DNA of 64,000 bases, taken from assembly GCF_003999975.1 (NCBI RefSeq), contig NZ_RJAC01000006.1:62001-126000 (forward strand), given 5' to 3'. The position numbers and the translations under genes were made by a program. The stretch comes from Actinoplanes solisilvae (GTDB lineage: Bacteria > Actinomycetota > Actinomycetes > Mycobacteriales > Micromonosporaceae). The first letter of the stretch is position 1, and the number at the start of each line of letters is the position of its first letter. Below are positions 42,017-52,000 of this stretch, one piece after another. Below the pieces are notes generated by a model. It searched no databases. It had not been told where the DNA came from and saw only the letters and a list, made by a program, of their open reading frames with translations.

Positions 42017-43390
42017 CTACTCCCAGCTGGTGCCGCCGACGCGGCGTCGCCGGGTGAAGGCCATGATGATCAGGCCGACCATCAGCAGGACCGCGGCGCC
42101 GCCGATTACCGCGACCGTGTTGTTACCGGTCAGGGCGAGCAGTCCACCGTCGTCGTTCTTCTTGGTGCTGGCCGCCTGCACCTGGGCGACCTGCTCCTCG
42201 ACCGGCGCCTTGTTGCCGGAGTTGAACTGGCCGTCCTCGTAGGTGTAGTCGGTGCCGGCGGCGGGAGCGCTGCTGCTGCTCGCGCGGGGCTTGGGGGCCT
42301 TCGTCGCGGGCTTGGTCTCCTCGTCGCCGTTGGTCTGCGACTCGTCCTCGTTGGTGTTCGCCGGGGGCTTGGTGGTCGACTTCGGGCCGTTCGCCGGGGG
42401 CTTGGCCGGGGTGGTGGCCGCCTTGGTCGGGTCGGGCGTGAAGTCGTCCTTCACCGTCGGGGCGGTCGCGGGAGGCTTGGTCGGCGTCTTGGTCGGGGCC
42501 TGGGTCGGAGCCTTGGTGGGGGGCTTGGTGGGCGCGACGGTGCTGTTGGGGTTGCCCGGCGTGCCGCCGTTGTTCCCGCCGTCGCCGTTGTTCCCTCCGT
42601 TGTTGCCGCCGCCGCCGTTGTTCCCGCCGCCGTTGTTCCCTCCGTTGTTCCCGCCGCCGTTGTTCCCGCCCCGGTTGCCGACGGTGATGCGGACGGAGTC
42701 GATCGCGGGGGTCTGGTTGGCGCGCTGCATCATCGGCGTGCGGTGCGAGCCGTCACCGGCCCACGAGGCGCACTGCGCGATGCCGTCGGTCGGCATGCCC
42801 GGAACCTGGATGACGACCTCGTCGGGCGTGGCGCCGCCCTTGCTGTCCTCGGTGGCGACGAAGAACGCCGGCACCGGCTCGGGCGCGGGCGCCTCGTCAG
42901 CGTTGGGCAGCATGCGGCACGCGGTGTGGAAGTGGCCGCGGACGAGACCGTCCTTGAGGACCGAGCTCTCCACGTAGTAGCCGCCCTTGCCGGCCGCGAG
43001 GAAGCGGTCGCGGATCAGGTTGCGGGTGCTGATCGTCAGCGAGAAAGGCGTGTTCGCCGCGACCTGCTTGGGCGCCTTGGTGATCAGCAGGCTCGGGTTG
43101 TCCTTGGCCTCGGCGAGCTCACCGAACTCAGTGGAGACGCACTTGCTGCCGAGCTGGAAACCGTCGTGCGGCGCCAGATTGCTGTCGATGCACGTGTCGG
43201 TCAGGATCACCTGGCCGTTGACGACCTTGCCGGCGCCGCTGCCCTCGGGCGCGTCGTTCTCGGCCGCGCCCGAGATCTGGGCGAAAGCCACGGTCGCACC
43301 CAGGGCGGCGATCACGGCTCCGACCGCGAACAACCGTCGGTTGCGTCCCGACGGCGCGGCGGTCGCACGGCGGTAAGCAGACCTACGCAT
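42017..43390 (-). CDS. Sortase-anchored cell-surface protein (LAXTG)
   Basis: 457 residues. A signal peptide with a long basic start (about 1-43) is followed by an extracellular domain (about 55-235) with four cysteines and a GHFHTACR segment. A Gly/Asn repeat stretch (about 237-275, GGNNGG units) and a Thr/Pro/Lys linker (about 285-375) come next. LALTG at 418-422, a hydrophobic helix and RRRR form a sorting signal; LAXTG is the type used by class E sortases. The protein should be covalently attached to the wall. The function of its domain is unknown. Start ATG 43390 follows GAGG. Confidence 0.85.
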   Translation of the reverse strand: MRRSAYRRATAAPSGRNRRLFAVGAVIAALGATVAFAQISGAAENDAPEGSGAGKVVNGQVILTDTCIDSNLAPHDGFQLGSKCVSTEFGELAEAKDNPSLLITKAPKQVAANTPFSLTISTRNLIRDRFLAAGKGGYYVESSVLKDGLVRGHFHTACRMLPNADEAPAPEPVPAFFVATEDSKGGATPDEVVIQVPGMPTDGIAQCASWAGDGSHRTPMMQRANQTPAIDSVRITVGNRGGNNGGGNNGGNNGGGNNGGGGNNGGNNGDGGNNGGTPGNPNSTVAPTKPPTKAPTQAPTKTPTKPPATAPTVKDDFTPDPTKAATTPAKPPANGPKSTTKPPANTNEDESQTNGDEETKPATKAPKPRASSSSAPAAGTDYTYEDGQFNSGNKAPVEEQVAQVQAASTKKNDDGGLLALTGNNTVAVIGGAAVLLMVGLIIMAFTRRRRVGGTSWE

Positions 43391-43872
43391 GCGTGATACC
43401 TCATCTTCGCAGAATCCACCCGGCCCAAATTCCGACCGGCTCCCAGACGGTATGAGCCGTCCGGCGGGAAAGCAATTCCGCGAGCGAAATTGATGAATTC
43501 TTAGGCGAAACTTAAAGAAGAAATATGGGGTTCGCCTCGAACCTCGGGCATCCCCCGAACGGATGATGCCGAGGGTTCAACCAAGATCGCAAAAAACTTA
43601 CTGACCTGCGGCTTCCGTCTGAGGCCGCCGCGGACCGGCCGAAGCCCCTCGGGGTCGCCACGTCTGCTTGGAAATGTAAGGCACGAACGGCCCGATGCAC
43701 CCTTGGAAGTGACTGAGAAATGTATTCCCGCAGCTCATTTCCGCGATTCCCACGACAAATTCAACCGTTCGTGTCGCGGCCGTCCGGACATCGGGGGAGT
43801 ATGAAGAACGGCGCGGTGCGCGAGGAGGGCCTTGTCTGGCCGGTCGCCGCGCTGTGCGGTCGCGGAGGTGAG
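43391..43872. other. 482-base intergenic region with an RNA hairpin
   Basis: No gene is convincing here; the minus-strand open frame across its right part is a shadow. GAACCTCGGGCATC (43539-43552) pairs with GATGCCGAGGGTTC (43565-43578), with one bulge. The stretch 43440-43600 is AT-richer than its surroundings and is the likely promoter/leader area of the surface protein gene. Confidence 0.4.
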
Positions 43873-44595
43873 TCAGGGGCCGGTAATCTCCAGTACGGCC
43901 CAGTTGTCGTAGACCGTGACGGTCGAGCCGTAGCCGGCGCCCCGCGTGCCCGAGCGGTCCATCGGAGCCTTCTGTTGGAGGTAGGCCTCCGTGAGCCATT
44001 TCTGATAACCAGCCCACTCGGCGGGCGGCACGGCCTGCTTCGCGCAGTCGAAGATGTAGTCGTGCAGGTTGCCGTCCTGGCGCCGGTTCACTCCCTGGCC
44101 GCCTCCGGAGCAGGAGAGATACCGCAACTGGTTCTGCTGATCCACGTCGATCACGGCCAGCAACATGCGGCCCTTCTCCGGTTTGGCCGCGCCCACGTGG
44201 TGCTCGCTCTCGGACCAGCCCTTGCTTGTCGTCCGTCGGTAGGTCTGTTTCAACTTCCAGCGCTTTTCCAGTGCCAGGGCGACCGCCTGGCCGTTCGGGC
44301 CGGGTATCGCTCCGAAATCCCAGGCGCCCGATTGCCTCGTCCGCGCCGGCGCCGCTGGCGTGGACGAGGCGGTGGATGCGGTGGACGCGGTGGACGGCAT
44401 GGCGCTTGTGGCCGCTGATGCGGCGGTGGCCGCCGCGGATCCCGGTGACCGTGCCGTTCCGGTGGGCCCGGCGTCAGCCGAACAACCGGCGGCGGCGAGC
44501 AGTCCGGCCAGCAGGGCTGTCACAGCTGTAACCTCCCGCGTCCTCCTCGCTCGCGACGCGTCGGTGCTCAGTTGTCGTGCTCGCGAGTCCCGCAC
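43873..44595 (-). CDS. Probable lipoprotein of unknown function
   Basis: 240 residues. The N-terminus has an Arg-rich stretch, then VTALLAGLLAAAGCSADAG with a good lipobox cysteine, then a long Ala/Ser/Thr linker and a globular domain (about 90-240). That domain has WDFGAIPGPNGQAVALALEKRWKL, two cysteines and a WAVLEITGP end. I chose GTG 44595, placed just after AAGGAG; a later GTG after GGGAGG would give a very short signal. It is divergent from the DUF2690/transglycosylase module and could belong to it. Confidence 0.6.
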   Translation of the reverse strand: MRDSRARQLSTDASRARRTREVTAVTALLAGLLAAAGCSADAGPTGTARSPGSAAATAASAATSAMPSTASTASTASSTPAAPARTRQSGAWDFGAIPGPNGQAVALALEKRWKLKQTYRRTTSKGWSESEHHVGAAKPEKGRMLLAVIDVDQQNQLRYLSCSGGGQGVNRRQDGNLHDYIFDCAKQAVPPAEWAGYQKWLTEAYLQQKAPMDRSGTRGAGYGSTVTVYDNWAVLEITGP

Positions 44596-44636
44596 TGGTC
44601 TCCTTGAAGATCGTTTAGAGCGCACAGGCGAGACTA

Positions 44637-44710
44637 AGGCATCGATGCCTGACAGTTCCTGGAAGTCCACTGTGATGTGTCACCCATTGATCAACATGGT
44701 TGGGTTGATC
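44637..44710. promoter_or_regulatory. Two palindromes in a divergent promoter region
   Basis: AGGCATCGATGCCT (44637-44650) is a perfect 14-base palindrome. GATCAAC (44689-44695) and GTTGATC (44704-44710) form a perfect inverted repeat with an 8-base spacer. They lie between the lipoprotein and the DUF2690 gene and may bind one or two regulators. Confidence 0.5.
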
Positions 44711-44774
44711 TAGCTTCGGCGCGACCATGGCGCGTCTTCTGCGCGCCGCATGTCCCACCAACGGGGAGATCCAT

Positions 44775-45281
44775 GTGAGAACCACCAGACGGCGTCTGTC
44801 CTGGGCGGTGATAGTGCTGTTACTGGCCAATCTCGTGTCCATGACGGTCGCACGACCCGTTCTGGCCGCCACACCGTGCTACGCCGAGAGTTGTGACGGC
44901 AAGAGCCCCTTCGACGCGACGATCACCAGCGGTTGCGGATCGTTCGTCCCCTACCTTCAGGCCGGCAGCGAGGATCGGGCGATCATCACCCTCCGCTACT
45001 CCAAGACCTGCCGTGCGGCCTACCTTGAAATGGTCTTCGAGCCCCTTCCGAACACCCCGCAGGCGTTGGGCATGTTCTACACGCCGCAGTACAGCAGCCG
45101 GGCGAAGGTTCGGAACGACGTCGTCTCGGCCAGCAGCACCGTGTCCGCAAGCCGGTTGGTCAGCTGGGACTATTCGATCAAGGGCTGCTACTACTGGTCC
45201 CCGGTCGGCTCGCTCACCGACCTGGACCCCGACGGCAAGAACATCTACGACACGGCAGGTTTCTGCACGCCATGGTCGTGA
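44775..45281 (+). CDS. Secreted DUF2690-like protein (module 1)
   Basis: 168 residues. A signal peptide (about 1-34, ending VLA-A) is followed by a DUF2690-like domain. Cysteines occur in CYAESCDGK, SGCG and YSKTCRAAY, and the strand ITLRYSKTCRAAYLEMV matches the family pattern L-R-Y-S-x-x-C-x-A. DUF2690 domains occur in secreted or regulatory actinobacterial proteins without a known activity. GTG 44775 follows GGGGAG. It lies 56 bases before the giant transglycosylase gene; a paralogue with the same neighbour lies at the far end of the locus. Confidence 0.8.
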   Translation: MRTTRRRLSWAVIVLLLANLVSMTVARPVLAATPCYAESCDGKSPFDATITSGCGSFVPYLQAGSEDRAIITLRYSKTCRAAYLEMVFEPLPNTPQALGMFYTPQYSSRAKVRNDVVSASSTVSASRLVSWDYSIKGCYYWSPVGSLTDLDPDGKNIYDTAGFCTPWS

Positions 45282-45337
45282 TCCGCGCTCTTGCCCGTCG
45301 CGAACGGCGGGCAACCCTGCTCTTCGGGAGAAAATCG

Positions 45338-48331
45338 ATGTTCAGCAGACGACGGCTGCGCACAGGTGTGGCACTGACCGCAGTGCTCGCCCTGGGTGCC
45401 GTCGCCGGTGTCAACGGACCGGCCCAGGCCGCGCAGGGACGCGAGGACTTCCGTCTCAGCGGCGCTGACGGAGCTGTGATCGACCCGGCCAAGGCGCTCG
45501 GCGGCGACTATCGCCAGTCCTCCGACGTCCTGGTTCACGGTGTCGCCGACGTCAACGGCTATCACATCATGGTGGCCCGCGAGAAGGACGCGTACGCCTG
45601 GACGACCCTGGCCACGCTCGGGACCAGGCTGACCGACCTCGGCGCCGTCACCGGTTACACGTGCGTGACCGGATCCGGAAAGTACGCGGTTGCGGTCTAC
45701 GCCCCGGCCATGGCCGTCAACAAGCCGGCGATGGTCAAGGCGGGCGGATTCGCCGCCGTGGTCGAGGTGGCCACCGGCAAGGTGACCCAGGTTGCCAGCC
45801 GCGTCGAGCTGGCGTACTACAACCCTGCGTGCGGGCCCACCGACCGGGTTCTGCTGACCCGTTCGCTCGGCCAGCACGACGAGCAGACCGAGCTGATCGC
45901 GGTGGACGCCGCGGCCGGCAAGGTGCTCAGCACTCGCAAGATCGACGCCCAGGTCACCGCGCCGACCGCCGGGCCGAAGGGTGACTACGGCATCGTACGA
46001 GGCGATCTGGCCCGGCTGGACTCGGCCGGCAAGGTGCATCGCGTCGCCACACTCGACGGGCCGGCCTTCGCGGTCCGCTCAACCGGTAGCGGTGCCATCG
46101 ACGTGCTCACCGCCGAGGACGCCAAGGCTGTCGCGCAGCGATTCGACGCCGGCGTGCTGACGAAGCTCGGTTCGGGCCCGCGCACGGGTCTGGCCCTTCT
46201 CGGCCTCTCCGGCGGCCGTAACGCCCTGGTGGGCGAGGTCTCCGGTGTCAACGTCGAGGGCAAGGCGCGCCTGACCAAGCTGGCCAGCAGCGAACAGGTG
46301 CGGGCTGTGTCGAGCGAGGGGCATCTGCTGCTGAACCGCGCGCAGAGCCGCCAGCTCACCGCGCGGGTAGGCAAGCTGTCCGTCGCCCACGACCCGATCA
46401 CTGCCACCGACGTGGACGTCGAGGTGCGGACTGTCGGCAGTGGCCGGTCCGCCACCGGAACGATCGCCGTCGCGACGGTCGACACGGACACCCGAGCGCA
46501 AGCCGCGACGGCCACGGCAGCGGCCCGGGGAAACGCGCTCGGGAGCGCGACGAAGACGGCGACGACGGCGGGCTGGGAAGACCCGGGCGGCGGCTATTTC
46601 CCTGACCCCGGAGAAACGCCGGGCTGTTCGGTCGGGCGTAACTCGCTGAACGTCCAGGTGCCGCAGCCCAGCTACAACCAGGTCGAGTGGGCTGTCGATC
46701 TGGCGGTCCACAGCGGGCTTACCATCCGGCGGCCGAAGAACTACCTGAACACGCGCATGGAGGAATACGGCATCCAAGGCATCGGCTATTGGCCGCTGGC
46801 CGCGGGTGCGATTGGAAAAATTCCGTCCCAGCTCGTGCTCGCGATTCTTGCCCAGGAGACCAACCTCGCGCAGGCGTCCTGGCGCGCGGTGCCCGGCGAT
46901 GCCGGCAATCCGCTCGTCGGTGACTACTACGGGGACGGCGACGGAGTCGTCCCGGTGATCGACTGGAAGAAGTCGGACTGCGGATACGGCATCGGCCAGG
47001 TGACCGACGGCATGCGAAGCTCCGACACCGGCGTCAAGGTCACCATCATGGAGCAGGTGGCGATCGCCACTGACTATGCCGCCAACATCGCCGCATCGCT
47101 CGACATTCTGGTTCAGAAGTGGAACCAGCTGCAGGCGATCGACATGCACATCAACAACAACGACCCGAACTACATCGAGAACTGGTATCTCGCGGTCTGG
47201 GGTTACAACAGCGGGATCTACAACCCGACGGGTGGCACGAACCCCTATGGTGTGGGCTGGTTCAACAACCCGGCGAATCCGCGCTATCCCGCAAACCGCC
47301 TGCCATTCCTGCGGGGCAGCCTCGACGACGCGAGCCACCCCGGGGACTGGCCCTACCAGGAGAAGATCATGGGGTGGGCCGAGCGGCCCCAGTGGCACTG
47401 GGTCGACGGCCTTCCGGCTCAGAAGTACCTGGGACCGACATACGGCTCGACCAATGCCGACGTTTTCCAGCTCGAGCTGCCGTACGACCAGTCGCCGACC
47501 TACCTGCACTTCTGCAACGGGCTGTGGCAGACCTGCAAGGGGTCGAACTTCCCGAACCCCTGCCCGGCCAACGACAGCACCTGCTGGTGGCACGGATCGA
47601 CCGGTTGGGCGGACTGCGTGGTGTCCTGTGCCACCGAACGGGTGGTCTATCGGCCCGGCGATCCCGAGCCGGCGGTGGAGCCGTCGTACCCGCGGAACTG
47701 CACCCGGTTCTCCCGTCCGAGCGGCAAGACGGTATTCATGGTGGACGACCTGAGCGACGGCACCGAGAACGTGTTGGGCTGCCCAGGTGATACCCAGGGA
47801 GGTAAGTTCACCATCCGGGCCGGAGCCCCGACCGGTGACGTGCCTACCTACAACATGGCGACCGGCAGTACGACATATATGGTCGCCTACTCCAAGTACG
47901 GACAATGGGATCTGCACCAGCTCGGCGCCGGGTACCAGGGCCATATGTGGTTCACGCACGCCGATCAGCCTGACCTGGCGCCGATCCGTAAGGTCGTCGG
48001 CACGTGGACACCCAACCTGACCAGCGCCGGGAAGTACGACATCCTGGTCAATCTGCCAAGTCACGGCGGCACCTGGAACAGGGCGGAGTACCTCTTCTAC
48101 GACGGGGCTGACTCTCTCACTCCCGCGGCCACCCCCTGCGTGATCAACCAGGACACCACCGAGGACAAGTGGGTCTACCTCGGCACCCGGACGCTGAAGC
48201 CGGGCGCCAGGGTGCAGCTGCACAACATGTATGAGGGCGCTGACGGCAGCGTCAACATCGCGTACGACGCGGTGGCGTTCGTCGAGGCTGGATCGGCGAC
48301 GCACACCTGCGGGTCCGCCTACAGCGGATGA
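45338..48331 (+). CDS. Giant secreted lytic-transglycosylase/golvesin-domain protein (module 1)
   Basis: 997 residues. Signal peptide (1-32); an N-terminal beta-rich region, possibly propeller-like (about 38-390); an SLT-type lytic transglycosylase domain (about 446-690) with presumed catalytic Glu507 in LAILAQETN, DCGYGIGQVTDGM (547-559) and WGYNSGIYN. A cysteine-rich linker (about 725-790) leads to a golvesin C-terminal-like binding domain (about 795-983). It should cut peptidoglycan outside the cell. ATG 45338 follows GGGAG. It lacks the esterase and nuclease domains of its paralogue at 49041-53741. Confidence 0.8.
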   Translation: MFSRRRLRTGVALTAVLALGAVAGVNGPAQAAQGREDFRLSGADGAVIDPAKALGGDYRQSSDVLVHGVADVNGYHIMVAREKDAYAWTTLATLGTRLTDLGAVTGYTCVTGSGKYAVAVYAPAMAVNKPAMVKAGGFAAVVEVATGKVTQVASRVELAYYNPACGPTDRVLLTRSLGQHDEQTELIAVDAAAGKVLSTRKIDAQVTAPTAGPKGDYGIVRGDLARLDSAGKVHRVATLDGPAFAVRSTGSGAIDVLTAEDAKAVAQRFDAGVLTKLGSGPRTGLALLGLSGGRNALVGEVSGVNVEGKARLTKLASSEQVRAVSSEGHLLLNRAQSRQLTARVGKLSVAHDPITATDVDVEVRTVGSGRSATGTIAVATVDTDTRAQAATATAAARGNALGSATKTATTAGWEDPGGGYFPDPGETPGCSVGRNSLNVQVPQPSYNQVEWAVDLAVHSGLTIRRPKNYLNTRMEEYGIQGIGYWPLAAGAIGKIPSQLVLAILAQETNLAQASWRAVPGDAGNPLVGDYYGDGDGVVPVIDWKKSDCGYGIGQVTDGMRSSDTGVKVTIMEQVAIATDYAANIAASLDILVQKWNQLQAIDMHINNNDPNYIENWYLAVWGYNSGIYNPTGGTNPYGVGWFNNPANPRYPANRLPFLRGSLDDASHPGDWPYQEKIMGWAERPQWHWVDGLPAQKYLGPTYGSTNADVFQLELPYDQSPTYLHFCNGLWQTCKGSNFPNPCPANDSTCWWHGSTGWADCVVSCATERVVYRPGDPEPAVEPSYPRNCTRFSRPSGKTVFMVDDLSDGTENVLGCPGDTQGGKFTIRAGAPTGDVPTYNMATGSTTYMVAYSKYGQWDLHQLGAGYQGHMWFTHADQPDLAPIRKVVGTWTPNLTSAGKYDILVNLPSHGGTWNRAEYLFYDGADSLTPAATPCVINQDTTEDKWVYLGTRTLKPGARVQLHNMYEGADGSVNIAYDAVAFVEAGSATHTCGSAYSG

Positions 48332-48392
48332 CCGACCGGGGCCGCCCGCCGTCGGTGGGCGGCCCCGGGCCGGCTGTGCCAAGATCGAGGGC

Positions 48393-48998
48393 ATGTCCGA
48401 CGAGGAGAACGGGGTCGTCGTCTTCGAACAACTCCGGCACGAGTGGATGAACCATCGCGCGCCCGTTGCGGACCACCTTCGTCCCGGCCTCGACGACAGC
48501 GAACTGGACGCGGTCGAGGCGTCGACAGGGCTGGTTCTTCCGTCGGAGATGCGCCGGTGGTGGGGGTGGCACGACGGGGTGCAACGCCGGGTCCCAGGGA
48601 CCGCGCTGGGGCCGGAAAGCCGGCTGGGGGCCGGTGGCTGGGATCTTCTGTCGCTGTCGGAGGCGCTGGCCCACCGCGCGTCCCTGATCGAGCTGACCGC
48701 GGAATTCGTCGAGGACGACGAGGTCCGGTGGCTCCCCGAGTGGCTGCCGGTCGTGGGCTACGACAGCAACTACCTTTTCATCACCGCCGGGGCGCCCCGG
48801 GCGCCGCACTCGTCGGTGCGCCTGTGGGCCCGTACGCCGGACGACCCCTACACGGTGCGAGCGCCGTCCTGGATCGCCGCGGTCGCGGTCTTCACCGAGC
48901 TGTTGCGCGGCGGCGAATACACCTTCGACCCGTCGTCGGAACGCTGGAACGGTCCCGAACGGCTGCCCGCTGACCCCAACGCCCGGAAACTTCTGTGA
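48393..48998 (+). CDS. SMI1/KNR4 (SUKH) family protein, possible immunity protein
   Basis: A 201-residue cytosolic protein. The SUKH signature is seen in SELDAVEASTGLVLPSEMRRWWGWHDG (read across about 36-62), with a later GYDSNYLFITAG strand. SUKH proteins are widely known as immunity proteins against secreted toxins, often nucleases, though some are housekeeping. ATG 48393 is 61 bases after the module 1 transglycosylase and its stop is 42 bases from the stop of the convergent nuclease-bearing giant. Position makes it a candidate antidote to the NucA/NucB domain; this is inference. Confidence 0.8.
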   Translation: MSDEENGVVVFEQLRHEWMNHRAPVADHLRPGLDDSELDAVEASTGLVLPSEMRRWWGWHDGVQRRVPGTALGPESRLGAGGWDLLSLSEALAHRASLIELTAEFVEDDEVRWLPEWLPVVGYDSNYLFITAGAPRAPHSSVRLWARTPDDPYTVRAPSWIAAVAVFTELLRGGEYTFDPSSERWNGPERLPADPNARKLL

Positions 48999-49040
48999 GG
49001 GGCTGAGCGGCCGGCCACGGCCGGCCGCTCAGCGATGCGT

Positions 49041-52000
49041 TCAGCAGACGTAGAACGTCTTGTTCGTGCTGTGGACCGGAGCCACGAGCGGAATGGTCAA
49101 GAACGGGGTGCCGTTCTTGGTGATCGGCGGAGTGACCAGTTCCAGGCCCCACTCGGCGGTGCTGAAGGCACACTCCGTCTTCTTGTACATGCCGTTCAGC
49201 AGCGATCCTTCCTGTTTGTTCTCGGTGTCCGAGACCAGACCCAGTTGCGTGCTGATCGGCTCGTTCTCGCCGCCGGTGTAGCGGGCCCAGGAGACGCCTT
49301 GCTCGGATGAGTAGAACGGGAACTCGTCACAGTTGTACGGCTTGCCGTCCGGGCCTTCCGGGCGAGGGGTCGGGCAGGTGGTTTGCCCGTACTGTGCCTG
49401 ATTGAGCCAATCCCGCGGCCAGCTCTTCTTCTTCTCGTCCTCGCTGGCGTAGTTCTGGACCACCCAGGCGGGGTAGCGCCGGAGGCCGGCATCGTCGTTG
49501 CGGGCGGCCCCTGCTGCGTCGGCGACCGTGGGGAAGAACATCGCGATGTTCATGCACGGGTCGTCGAACATGCCGCCGCGACGTGTCAGATCCAGGCAGC
49601 GCTGAGCCGCGTCCTCGGCCTGAGCTTCGGTGATGGTCCAGCGGTCGCCCCTTCGCGTGTCCACGTAGTTGATGATTCGTTGCTTGATCGTCTGCAGCGA
49701 ACTGTCGCCGCGGAGCACCGAGTTCACCATGGCCGCGAACTGCCGCTGTCCCACGTCGTTCGGGTGCCAGCTGCCGGAACCAGGATCCGACGTGCCGCTG
49801 CCGTCCTCGGACGCGCCTATCACCGCTTCGGTCCATCGGTGGTCGTCCTCGCCCGAGAAGATGTTCTGACAGGCCCAGTGCTTGCCGCCGTCGCTGATGA
49901 GCCGCCATTTGAGGGTCGAGTTGACGTAGCGGATGTCCACGCCCTCGTCGTGGACCTCGGAGACCGCCTTCATGGTGGCCGCGGTCAGATGATGGGTCAG
50001 CTCGTTGAGGAAGAGCTGGGTTCTGGCGCTCATGCCGAAGCACGTACCGTGCGCCCCCTCGTCGGGACGCATCTGCGGGTAACCGACCACGATGATCTTC
50101 GCCTGCGGCGCCCGCGCGTGGATCGCGTGGTACGTCGCCTTGAGCTTGGCCGGGAGCCGGTTCTTGATGAGATCGGTCTCGTAGCGATAGAGCGGCTCCG
50201 GGTCGACATTGCCGTTGTCGCGGGTCAGTTTGTAGTCGTCCACCTCGCAGCCGTCGGCCAGCCGGAGGATGCAGCCTCGGATCACTTCGGCGAAACGGAC
50301 GTCGTTGCCACCGATCGAGATCGTCACGTGCGTGGTGTCCGCGTCCAGATAGCCCTGATCGACCTGGGTCATCTCACCGTGCTGGAACTTCGCCGCTCCC
50401 CAGTCGGTGTGTCCCCCGGCATCTGAGGCAGCGGGGGGATTGTTGACCGCTTCGGCCGCGACGCCGACGGTCGTCGTCCCGGAACAGGCGATGAGGGCGA
50501 AGGAGGCCTTGCCCTGACCAGCCTGCTGCTCGATGGTCTCGGCCTGCCCAGGCAGCTTGATCAGCCGGGGAAACGCTCCGGCGGTCGAACGGTGACAGGC
50601 GTTCTTGTCGGTCGGCCCGCCGTTGCCCCGCTTGAGGTCGCTGTTGCGATCGTACGGCGCCGTACCCTCGCCCGAGGAGTACGAGTCCCCGAGCGCCACG
50701 TACTGAGCGGTCGGCTTCGTCGTCGGGGTGAACGCCACGGCGTCGAACACGATGCTGTCGCTGCCCGTGCCGTCCGGACTCTCGTTTGTCAGCGACACAC
50801 TGGCCCGGCCGGCCAGCGGGAAGACGCCGAGATCGACCCAGCGGTTCTGTTGCCAGGTCTGATTGACCACCCGGTAGCGGGTCTGTCCGTTGCCGAGGTT
50901 GATGACGTACTTTGCCTGCTGGCTCCAGGCTCCGTGGTCCGGAACGGAGACCTGGACGCGGGTCCAGCCAGTCATCGACTCGGCCAACTGCCAGACACCG
51001 GTGACCTTCAGTTTCCCGCCCAGATGCCCGGGCTTGCGGGTGTGAGCCCGCCAGAAATGGGCGCCGAAGCCGGCTCCGATCTGGTGGAAGTCCACCTTGG
51101 ACGAGTAGAGACCTTTGGAGTCGGCGGCGAAGCTCAGGGAGAAGTCGCCACCATCGGTCCAGTCCCGGGCACACGGCCGCGCGAGCGGCACGCTCTTCTC
51201 GATATTGTCGATCACCTTCGCGCCGGCGAGTAGCCCAGCAGTGTCACACTTCGGCGGGAAGCTGACTCCGTCGTCCTGGTAGGCGTAGCCCGGATCGAAA
51301 CGAAGAACCTCGTTGCCGCAGGTGTTGCACGGCTGGCCCACGGCCGCCTTCCAGCCGACGGGCTCGTGGTACCAGCACCGCAGGTCGTACAGCCCCTTGT
51401 CGTTCTTGTTCAGGCAGGGGCCGGCCGGCTCGTTGACGACGTCCGGGTCGTTCGGCTTCTGCGACGCGGCGGGGTCGCAGTTGTTCGACGCGTTGCAGAA
51501 CAGTTTGGCGTCGGGCTTGACCTTGATGCGGTCCTCGACCGACGTCCACCACGCGGCCCGATAACCGGCCACGTCCGTGGTCGGCGACTCGGCCGAGGTG
51601 ATCGGGTGACCCGCCCAGCCCAGAACCTTCTCGGGGTACGGCCAACGCTGCGGGTTGCGGGCGTCGTCGTAGGTGTATTCCAGGAACGGTTTGCGCTGAG
51701 GGTCGTAGCGGGGGTTGATCGGATTGTTCAACCAGCCGACGCCCCACGGCTTGCCGTCCGCCTTGTTGGGGTAGAGCCCCGAGTTGTAGGCCCAGAGGGC
51801 GAAGAACCAGTTCTCCAGTTGAGCCGGATCGGCGTTGTGCACCCGCAGGCCGGCGTTGTAGGTCTGGTTCCACTTGTCCTGCAAGATCCGCGCACCGGCC
51901 GCGACGTTGGCCGCGAAGTCGAGGGCGACGGCCTGCTGGATCGGGTAGGCCAGTGACGTCTCGATCTTGTTGCCGTTCTCGTCGGTCTTCTCCTTGCCGG

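Noticed and set aside
43598-44017. Minus-strand open frame overlapping the lipoprotein gene
   Set aside because: It reads the lipoprotein in another frame over half its length and lacks a start signal or family features.
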